From the NCBI GenBank assembly GCA_902489955.1, contig CABUBY010000106.1, positions 1 through 5,610 on the forward strand: DNA of 5,610 nt, read 5' to 3'. Each line of letters opens with the position of its first letter. The stretch's first letter is position 1. Positions 1 through 4,996 of the stretch are shown in pieces. The position numbers were made by a program, and so were the translations under genes. Source of the DNA: an uncultured Collinsella sp. (GTDB lineage Bacteria > Actinomycetota > Coriobacteriia > Coriobacteriales > Coriobacteriaceae). The notes under the pieces were generated by a model. It did not search any database. It was not told the DNA's origin and was given only the letters and a program-made list of their open reading frames with translations.

Positions 1-143
1 GCTTCGGTCGCATCGAGTGCGCAGGCAACACCGGTGATCTCGGCAGCGGGATCTCCCACAGATAGCCCAACGTGATCCCAGCCCTCGGCGTCCGCCTTGG
101 GGTAGCGCGCCAGCAGCGCGCGTTCAAGATCGGCGACGATCAT
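1..143 (-). CDS. Nif3-like dinuclear metal centre protein, N-terminal 47 codons
   Basis: The gene starts ATG at 143-141 and runs off the left edge. The ATG overlaps the TGA of the cysteine desulfurase gene as ATGA, a typical coupled start; a modest AGGTG Shine-Dalgarno lies 4-8 bases upstream. The 47 visible residues have the Nif3 N-terminal pattern: an amphipathic first helix (Val-Ala-Asp-Leu-Glu-Arg-Ala-Leu), then Gly-Trp-Asp-His-Val-Gly-Leu-Ser-Val-Gly-Asp, then Ile-Thr-Gly-Val-Ala-Cys-Ala-Leu-Asp-Ala-Thr-Glu. In complete members this strand leads to the His-His motif that binds the first metals; that part is outside the window. Family members form hexameric rings with two metals per subunit. 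Proposed roles vary (GTP cyclohydrolase I type 2, NGG1p-interacting factor) and none is settled. The name similarity to Nif3 does not imply nitrogen fixation. The family call rests on a short stretch, but the pattern is distinctive. Confidence 0.82.
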   Translation of the reverse strand, partial: MIVADLERALLARYPKADAEGWDHVGLSVGDPAAEITGVACALDATE

Positions 144-1318
144 GCAGCACCTACGATCGAGAGCAGCGTCTGGGCAAAGTCGTCCAGGTCAGCCGGGTCC
201 ACGCGGTCATCGAAGGAGATGCGCAGTGCGCCTAGCGCCTGCTCGCGACCAATGCCCATTGCGCTGAGCACGTGGCTCGGGTCCATGCTGCCGCTCGAGC
301 ACGCCGAGCCGGCCGAAACCTCAAAGCCGGCGGCGTCGAGCTTGACGATGAGCTCCTCGGAGTCCATGCCGTCGACGTAGATCGACACCATGCCCGGCAG
401 GCGATCGGCCTGTACGTAGTCGCCCATGGTGGCATGAATACGCGGATGAGCCGTAAGCGTGGCGTAGAGCTTGTCGGATAAGGCCTGCAGTGTTGTACGC
501 TCCTGGGCAACATTCGGTAACAGCGCGGAAGCGGCAGCGGCAAAGGCCAGCTGCGTGCGCAGGTCCTGCGTGCCGGCACGTCGTCCGGCTTCCTGTCCTC
601 CGCCAAAGATGCGCGGGCGCAGCGGGGTGCGGGTCTTAACGTAGAGCGCGCCGGATGCCACAGGACCGCCAATCTTGTGGGCAGCGACGGACATAGCATC
701 GACGCCCAGCTCTGTGACATCGAGCGGAATATGCAAGTAGCCTTGGATGGCATCGGTATGAAACAGGGCGCCGGCAGCATGTGCGGCCGCGGCCAGCTCG
801 CGGATGGGCTGCACCACGCCGGTCTCGTTGTTAGCAACCATAATGCTCACGAGCGCCACGTTGTCGCCTAGCAGCTCGACAAGCGTGGCAGGCTCAATGT
901 GGCCCGCGCGGCAGGGCTGCACCATGTCGACGGTAAAGCCGGCGGCACGCAGCAGCGGCAGGTTGTCCAGAATCGAATCGTGCTCGATGGCCGAAACGAT
1001 CACACGGTCGCGCTTGCGGTCGCGCTGACGTGCACCCTCGGCAAGACCGAGTAGCGCCAGCTGGTTGGCTTCGGTGCCGCCGTTGGTCAGAACAATCTCA
1101 GACGGGCGAACGCGCGCGCCAAAGCTGCGGGCGATCTCGCGACGTGCAACCTCCAGACGCGCAGCGGCCTTGCGGCCGAGCGAATGCAGCGAGTTGGGGT
1201 TGACGCCGGCAAGCTCGCTGCCGTCGTATTCGCGTTGCGCAAGGAGCGCCTCGGCGCGCATGGGCGTCGAGGCGGCATAGTCAAGATTCACGGGTATGCG
1301 GTTTTGACCTGCGGTCAT
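140..1318 (-). CDS. Cysteine desulfurase, NifS/IscS type (class V aminotransferase fold)
   Basis: The product has 392 residues and is a PLP enzyme that takes sulfur from L-cysteine as a persulfide, leaving alanine. Motifs in order: Leu-Asp-Tyr-Ala-Ala-Ser-Thr-Pro at 12-19; Asn-Pro-Asn-Ser-Leu-His at 40-45; Gly-Gly-Thr-Glu-Ala-Asn at 80-85; His113 in Glu-His-Asp-Ser-Ile, which should stack on PLP; Asn-Asn-Glu-Thr-Gly at 163-167; His-Thr-Asp-Ala at 187-190 with Asp189 for the pyridine nitrogen and Gln192; His-Lys at 214-215 with Lys215 as the PLP lysine; Gly-Gly-Gly-Gln-Glu at 239-243; the active-site loop Gly-Ser-Ala-Cys-Ser-Ser-Gly at 337-343 with Cys340; and Arg366 near the end. The long Cys loop places it in the NifS/IscS group rather than SufS. 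No scaffold (IscU/SufU) or thiolase (MnmA) gene is in view, so the sulfur acceptor cannot be told. It overlaps the next gene by 4 bases (ATGA). I give no symbol because nifS, iscS and others are used for this group. Confidence 0.94.
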   Translation of the reverse strand: MTAGQNRIPVNLDYAASTPMRAEALLAQREYDGSELAGVNPNSLHSLGRKAAARLEVARREIARSFGARVRPSEIVLTNGGTEANQLALLGLAEGARQRDRKRDRVIVSAIEHDSILDNLPLLRAAGFTVDMVQPCRAGHIEPATLVELLGDNVALVSIMVANNETGVVQPIRELAAAAHAAGALFHTDAIQGYLHIPLDVTELGVDAMSVAAHKIGGPVASGALYVKTRTPLRPRIFGGGQEAGRRAGTQDLRTQLAFAAAASALLPNVAQERTTLQALSDKLYATLTAHPRIHATMGDYVQADRLPGMVSIYVDGMDSEELIVKLDAAGFEVSAGSACSSGSMDPSHVLSAMGIGREQALGALRISFDDRVDPADLDDFAQTLLSIVGAA

Positions 1319-1324
1319 AAGGGT

Positions 1325-1996
1325 TTATGCCTCCTGTGCGGCCTCGTTGCCCAGCTTCTGCAGCAGCGCAACCTCGGCAGCGGGATCTTCGGACTTAAAT
1401 ACGGCAGAACCGGCCACGAGCACGTTGGCGCCGGCCTTGACGACCTCGGCAATGTTCTTGGAAGAAATGCCACCGTCGACCTCGATCAGGGGCGAAACGC
1501 CGTGACGCTCGCACATGGCCTTGAGCTCGTGGAGCTTAGCGATGGTGCCTGGGATAAAGCTTTGGCCGCCAAAGCCAGGGTTCACGCTCATGAGCAGCAC
1601 CATATCGACGACGTCGATGATGCTCTCGAGCGTGCACACGGGGGTGGCGGGGTTGAGCACCACGCCGGCCTTGACGCCGCGCTGCTGCAGATGCGTGAGC
1701 GTGCGGTGCAGGTGCGTGGAAGCCTCGTAGTGCACGGTGATCATGTCGGCACCGGCGTCGGCGTACCAATCGACTGTCTCGTCGGGGTTCGACACCATGA
1801 GGTGCGCGTCGACCGGTACATCGGTGGAGCGCTTGACGGCCTTAAGGATGTCAACGCCAAAAGTGAGGTTGCCGGTAAAGTGACCGTCCATAACGTCGAA
1901 GTGCACGTAGTCGGCACCGGCGATCTTGTCGAGTTCGCCCTTGAGGTTGGCCATGTCGGCCGAAAGGACAGACGGAGCGATTTTGATGGAACCCAT
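1325..1996 (-). CDS. rpe: Ribulose-phosphate 3-epimerase
   Basis: The product has 223 residues and is a cytoplasmic TIM-barrel metalloenzyme that interconverts D-ribulose 5-phosphate and D-xylulose 5-phosphate in the pentose phosphate pathway. Visible motifs are Ile-Ala-Pro-Ser-Val-Leu-Ser-Ala-Asp at 6-14, His-Phe-Asp-Val-Met-Asp-Gly-His-Phe at 32-40, Asp-Ala-His-Leu-Met-Val at 63-68, Asn-Pro-Ala-Thr-Pro at 115-119, Ser-Val-Asn-Pro-Gly-Phe-Gly-Gly-Gln-Ser-Phe at 137-147, Glu-Val-Asp-Gly-Gly-Ile at 172-177 and Val-Ala-Gly-Ser-Ala-Val-Phe at 194-200. By family comparison the metal ligands are His32, Asp34, His65 and Asp174, with Asp34 and Asp174 as the acid/base pair; all are present. A small departure is Thr-Gly at 41-42, where Val-Pro is common. 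Length matches the family (about 215-230). The gene ends with codons that contain the Shine-Dalgarno of the next gene, and its TAA lies 6 bases before that start. Confidence 0.97.
   Translation of the reverse strand: MGSIKIAPSVLSADMANLKGELDKIAGADYVHFDVMDGHFTGNLTFGVDILKAVKRSTDVPVDAHLMVSNPDETVDWYADAGADMITVHYEASTHLHRTLTHLQQRGVKAGVVLNPATPVCTLESIIDVVDMVLLMSVNPGFGGQSFIPGTIAKLHELKAMCERHGVSPLIEVDGGISSKNIAEVVKAGANVLVAGSAVFKSEDPAAEVALLQKLGNEAAQEA
1330..1335 (-). promoter_or_regulatory. Shine-Dalgarno of the cysteine desulfurase gene, inside the rpe end
   Basis: On the minus strand this reads AGGAGG, within the last sense codons of rpe. The spacer to the ATG at 1318 is 11 bases, longer than the usual 5-9. 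No closer start codon fits the protein, whose family match begins within ten residues of 1318. Confidence 0.7.
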
Positions 1997-2004
1997 GGTA
2001 GAAG

Positions 2005-2011
2005 CCTTTCT
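2005..2011 (-). promoter_or_regulatory. Shine-Dalgarno of rpe
   Basis: On the minus strand this reads AGAAAGG, 8 bases before the ATG at 1996. It lies in the 18-base gap after the gpsA TAG. Because the frameshifted gpsA frame already ends at 2161, this site must recruit ribosomes on its own if coupling from gpsA is lost. Confidence 0.7.
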
Positions 2012-2242
2012 GCGCTAGTCGGTGAGTCCGTAGAACTCTTGAGAAGGGACGCGATCGGTAAGAATCTCGAGCGCCCTATCCAAAGTAACACCGTTGTAGA
2101 GCGTTTGCTCCACGGCAAAGGTGAGCGGAATGTCTACGCCCAGTGAACGGGCAAGCTCGCTCACGCTGCGGGCCGCGACGGCGCCCTCGACAACCATATG
2201 CGTGCGCGTCTGGTACTCGTCGAGCGACACGCCGTGGGCAAA

Positions 2243-2250
2243 TGCTCCGA
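2243..2250 (-). other. Deletion junction 2 in gpsA (frameshift, about 28 bases lost)
   Basis: Cys-Thr-Ser of the family signature is read in the first frame. The continuation Ala-Phe-Ala-His-Gly is read in a different frame beginning two bases later. In homologues about ten residues, including Ser-Arg-Asn, lie between them, so about 28 bases are absent. The frame change makes the first frame run 28 more codons out of phase to the TGA at 2163-2161. Confidence 0.82.
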
Positions 2251-2925
2251 GGTGCAGGTGGCAATGAGGTCGCCCATGCCGGCAAGTCCCATGCAGGTCA
2301 TAGCTTGACCACCGCGGGCGTGTACCAGACGGCTGATCTCGGCCAGACCACGCGTCATGATGAGGGCAAGCGTGTTGTCGCCCGCACCAGAACCGGCGGA
2401 AATGCCGCACACGATAGCGATGACGTTTTTCATAGCGCCGCAAACCTCGACGCCGGTCATGTCCTGCGACAGGTAGATGCGGAAGGCTGTGGATAGGAGC
2501 AGGTCCTTAAAGGTCTCCCCTATCTGCGGATCTTTGCTGGCGATGACGGCGGCAGAAAGTCCACCGCGGCAGATCTCCTCGGCATGGTTGGGGCCCGAGA
2601 GGGCCGCCACGCGCGCCTCGTTGCCGATCTCGCTGGCGATGACCTCGCTCATGAGCAGGCCGGACTCGGGCTCAATGCCCTTGGTGAGGCAGAGCACCGG
2701 GGTATCGGCGGCGATAAAGGGCGCGGCCTGGTGGCACACGCTGCGAAGGTGCGTCGAAGGAACGGCAAAGATGATGGCCTCGGCGCCGTCGAGCGCCTGC
2801 ACGAGCTCGGTCGTGGCGACGACGTTGCCGGGCAGCTCGTAGCCCACAAGGTAGCGGGGGTTGCGGTGTTCGCCATTGATGCCGGCGGCCGTCTGCTCGC
2901 TATGGGCCCACATGGTCACGCGCTC

Positions 2926-2931
2926 GGCTCC
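2926..2931 (-). other. Deletion junction 1 in gpsA (in frame, about 30 bases lost)
   Basis: The glycine-rich loop ending Trp-Gly (residues 11-12) is followed after only three residues (Ala-Glu-Arg) by the second-strand segment Val-Thr-Met-Trp-Ala-His. In GpsA proteins about 13 residues separate these, starting Thr-Ala-Leu/Val-Ala and forming the first Rossmann helix. The frame is kept across the gap. The exact size is inferred from family spacing. Confidence 0.8.
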
Positions 2932-2970
2932 CCAGGAGCCAGAGCCAATCAGCGCAACATTCATGACTCT

Positions 2971-2975
2971 CTCCT
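2971..2975 (-). promoter_or_regulatory. Shine-Dalgarno of gpsA
   Basis: On the minus strand this reads AGGAG, 6 bases before the ATG at 2964, overlapping the TAG stop of plsY (2976-2974). The signal is intact, so translation of the damaged gpsA should still start normally. Confidence 0.8.
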
Positions 2976-3657
2976 ACTTATCGTCGGGCTCGGTGACGCG
3001 CTTGGTAAACGAGAGCTTGGACTCCTTACCGGTCATGAGCTTTTTGATGTTCGCACGATGAGCCCACACCACGGTGATGCCGATCATCGCCATGCAAAAC
3101 TTAAGTCCTAGGCTGCTGTACGGAAAGACCGCACAAGCGGCAATGGGAAGACCGATGGCCGCGGCAAGCGAGCCCACCGACACGAACTTGGTGATGGCGA
3201 CGGCCACGATAAACATGCCCAGCAGCGACAGACCAATGGGCCAGTACCAGGCGAGGATAACGCCCAGACCCACGGCGATACCCTTGCCTCCATGGAAGTT
3301 GAGGTAGGGCGAGAAGATATGGCCCCACACCGCAGCCAGGCAAATGACGCCGAGCATCCAGTCGCCGGCGGCACCGGGAGCCATAATGCTCACGGGGAAG
3401 CCATAGCCCACGCTCGCAATGAGCGGACGCGCGATAAGGACGCAGATGGCGCCCTTAAGGCAGTCGAGCAGCAGCGTGAGTGCGGCCACCTTGGGGCCGG
3501 CCACACGCAGCGCGTTGGTGGTGCCGATGTTGCCGGAGCCCGCCTTGCGAATGTCGGTGTGGTTGAACACGCGGCCCAGGATAAGGCCAAACGGAATCGC
3601 TCCGATAAAGAACGAGACCACGGCGCAGATGGCGGTCAGCAGAATCGGATTATGCAT
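2974..3657 (-). CDS. plsY: Glycerol-3-phosphate acyltransferase PlsY
   Basis: The product has 227 residues and is an integral membrane enzyme that transfers an acyl group from acyl-phosphate to the sn-1 position of glycerol-3-phosphate, giving lysophosphatidic acid, the first committed step of phospholipid synthesis in most bacteria. Hydrophobic segments lie at about residues 4-27, 54-80, 100-116, 127-157, 161-180 and 184-199. The three conserved motifs are present: Gly-Ser-Gly-Asn-Ile-Gly-Thr-Thr-Asn at 40-48, His-Ile-Phe followed by Phe-His-Gly-Gly-Lys-Gly (113-126), and His-Arg-Ala-Asn-Ile-Lys-Lys-Leu (200-207) followed by Gly and Glu. Length is slightly above the usual 195-220, mainly from the segment around 80-100. 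The start at 3657 overlaps der by 8 bases. The gene ends TAG at 2976-2974, with the gpsA Shine-Dalgarno across the stop. The neighbour gpsA would supply its glycerol-3-phosphate. No lesions seen. Confidence 0.96.
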   Translation of the reverse strand: MHNPILLTAICAVVSFFIGAIPFGLILGRVFNHTDIRKAGSGNIGTTNALRVAGPKVAALTLLLDCLKGAICVLIARPLIASVGYGFPVSIMAPGAAGDWMLGVICLAAVWGHIFSPYLNFHGGKGIAVGLGVILAWYWPIGLSLLGMFIVAVAITKFVSVGSLAAAIGLPIAACAVFPYSSLGLKFCMAMIGITVVWAHRANIKKLMTGKESKLSFTKRVTEPDDK

Positions 3658-4984
3658 CCTTTTGCTCCTTCTTCCTAAAGAAGAGTCGAATGGGTGTGCC
3701 GGCAAAGTCGAAGGTCGAGCGCATGCGGTTCTCGATGTAGCGCTGATAGGTGTCGTTGACCAGATCGCTGTGGTTGACGAAGAACGTGAACGTCGGCGGG
3801 TTGACGCCCGTCTGGGTCACGTAGTGCATGCGCAGGCGGCGCTTGCCGTCCACCACGGTATGACCGAACTCGCGCAGGTCGGTGAGGAACGTGTTGAGGC
3901 GCGAGGTGCTGATCTTTTGCGAGCGCGTCTTCTCGGCGGCGTCGACCATCGCCCAGATCTTTTCGACGCTGCGGCCAGTGAGGGCAGAGATGCGCAGGTA
4001 CTGGGCCCAGGGAGCCATGACGCCCAGACGGCGGTCGATGGTCTCCATGCAGGCCTCGCGCTTGCGGTCGTCGTCGAGCAGGTCCCACTTGTTGAGCAGC
4101 ACCACGATGGCGCAGCCGCGCTCGATGGCAAGGCCCATGACCTTCTGGTCCTGCTCGGTGACGCCCACGGAGGCGTCGACGACGAGCAGCGCCACGTCGG
4201 CGCGGTCGATGGCGCGCAGGCCGCGGACCATGGAGTAGTACTCGATGTTCTCGTACACGGTGCTCTTCTTACGGATGCCCGCGGTGTCGACCATGCGGTA
4301 GTGCTTGCCGTTGCGTTCGACGACCGTATCGATGGCGTCGCGCGTGGTGCCGGCAATGTTGGACACGATGGAGCGGTCGGCGCCCAGGATGCGGTTGAAC
4401 AGCGAGGACTTACCGGCGTTGGGGCGGCCGATGATGGCCACGTTCAGCGCATCGGGGAACTCGTCGGCGACTTCGTCCTCTTCCTCGGGAAGCAGGGCCA
4501 CGATGTCGTCGAGCAGGTCGCCCGTGCCGTGGCCGTGCAGGGCCGAGAGCGGCGTGGGCTCGCCGATGCCGAGCGAATAGAACTCCCAGATGCTGTCGTT
4601 CTCGCGATCGGGGTTGTCGAGCTTGTTCACCAGCAGAAAGACCGGCTTGTCGCAGCGCTTGAGCATGCGGGCGACCGACTCGTCCTCCTCGGTAACGCCG
4701 GTGCGGCCGTCGACCACAAACAGGATGACGGCGGCTTCCTCGGCGGCGGCGAGGGCCTGGTCGCGAATGGACGTGGCGAAGACGTCATCGCTCTTGAGCG
4801 GCTCGATACCGCCCGTGTCGACGATGGTGAACTCGCGGCCGTTCCAATCGGCCGTGTGATACGAGCGGTCGCGCGTAACGCCGCGAGACTCGTGGACGAT
4901 GGCGTCCGAGGTCTGGGCCAGGCGGTTAACGAGCGTGGACTTGCCCACGTTGGGGCGTCCGACGACGGCGACGATAGGTTTCAT
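3650..4984 (-). CDS. der: GTPase Der (EngA), ribosome assembly factor
   Basis: The product has 444 residues and is a tandem-GTPase protein that binds the 50S subunit during late assembly in the cytoplasm. GTPase domain 1 has the P-loop GRPNVGKS at residues 9-16, switch I Thr near 37, DTGG at 56-59, NKLD at 120-123 and Ser-Ala-Leu at 147-149. An acidic linker (about 166-175) leads to domain 2, with GRPNAGKS at 186-193, Thr-Thr at 213-214, DTAG at 233-236, NKWD at 298-301 and Ser-Ala-Leu at 333-335. A KH-like C-terminal domain follows (about 355-437) with the Asn-Pro-Pro-Thr-Phe segment and Phe-Phe-Val-Asn typical of the family. All five nucleotide-binding motifs are intact in both G domains. 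Length fits bacterial Der (about 436-500). The start at 4984 begins Met-Lys-Pro-Ile-Val, directly ahead of the first P-loop, and has a strong Shine-Dalgarno. Its last 8 bases overlap the plsY start. der is generally essential in bacteria. Confidence 0.97.
   Translation of the reverse strand: MKPIVAVVGRPNVGKSTLVNRLAQTSDAIVHESRGVTRDRSYHTADWNGREFTIVDTGGIEPLKSDDVFATSIRDQALAAAEEAAVILFVVDGRTGVTEEDESVARMLKRCDKPVFLLVNKLDNPDRENDSIWEFYSLGIGEPTPLSALHGHGTGDLLDDIVALLPEEEDEVADEFPDALNVAIIGRPNAGKSSLFNRILGADRSIVSNIAGTTRDAIDTVVERNGKHYRMVDTAGIRKKSTVYENIEYYSMVRGLRAIDRADVALLVVDASVGVTEQDQKVMGLAIERGCAIVVLLNKWDLLDDDRKREACMETIDRRLGVMAPWAQYLRISALTGRSVEKIWAMVDAAEKTRSQKISTSRLNTFLTDLREFGHTVVDGKRRLRMHYVTQTGVNPPTFTFFVNHSDLVNDTYQRYIENRMRSTFDFAGTPIRLFFRKKEQKDA
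3665..3670 (-). promoter_or_regulatory. Shine-Dalgarno of plsY inside the der coding end
   Basis: On the minus strand this reads AAGGAG, 7 bases before the ATG at 3657. It lies within the last codons of der. It decides the plsY start: an in-frame ATG at 3705 would add 16 hydrophilic, Arg-rich residues that do not belong to the family, whereas 3657 starts right before the first membrane segment. Confidence 0.85.
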
Positions 4985-4989
4985 CTGCA

Positions 4990-4996
4990 CTCCTTT
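4990..4996 (-). promoter_or_regulatory. Shine-Dalgarno of der
   Basis: On the minus strand this reads AAAGGAG, 5 bases before the ATG at 4984. It overlaps the TAA stop of the DUF512 gene (4997-4995). It fixes the der start at 4984 rather than at in-frame ATG codons further upstream (for example 5155), whose extra residues do not resemble Der and lie inside the DUF512 gene in another frame. The placement suggests translational coupling. Confidence 0.85.

Larger units (their letters stand above)
2015..2964 (-). pseudogene. gpsA: NAD(P)+ glycerol-3-phosphate dehydrogenase GpsA, broken by two short deletions
   Basis: An intact GpsA reduces dihydroxyacetone phosphate to sn-glycerol-3-phosphate in the cytoplasm for phospholipid synthesis. 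The first frame starts Met-Asn-Val-Ala-Leu-Ile at 2964 with the Gly-Ser-Gly-Ser-Trp-Gly nucleotide loop (7-12), then Thr-Lys-Gly-Ile-Glu (94-98), Leu-Ser-Gly-Pro-Asn-His (122-127), Gly-Ala-Met-Lys-Asn with the likely catalytic Lys179, Gly-Asp-Asn-Thr (195-198) and Gly-Met-Gly-Asp-Leu (229-233). After Cys-Thr-Ser at about 239 it leaves the family and stops at 2163-2161. The family resumes in another frame near 2245 (Ala-Phe-Ala-His-Gly-Val-Ser-Leu) and runs to TAG at 2017-2015. Two pieces are missing: about 10 residues after residue 12 (the Thr-Ala-Leu-Ala helix) and about 28 bases covering the His-Ser-Arg-Asn-Arg segment. Restoring them gives about 335 residues, the normal size. The rest shows no decay, so the lesions are recent or are sequence errors. 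It sits 9 bases after plsY and 18 before rpe. Confidence 0.9.

Noticed and set aside
1184..2146. A 320-codon open frame on the plus strand opposite rpe and parts of its neighbours.
   Set aside because: It crosses three well-supported minus-strand genes, has no recognisable motifs and no convincing Shine-Dalgarno, and shows the same Val/Gly/His/Asp-rich shadow composition.
2015..2443. A separate minus-strand gene of 142 codons.
   Set aside because: Only its last two thirds, from about 2245 on, match anything: they are the GpsA C-terminus. The first part is out-of-frame GpsA sequence, so this is a fragment of the broken gpsA.
3658..3705. An extension of plsY to ATG 3705.
   Set aside because: It would add 16 polar, Arg-rich residues before the first membrane segment. 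The well-placed AAGGAG supports 3657.
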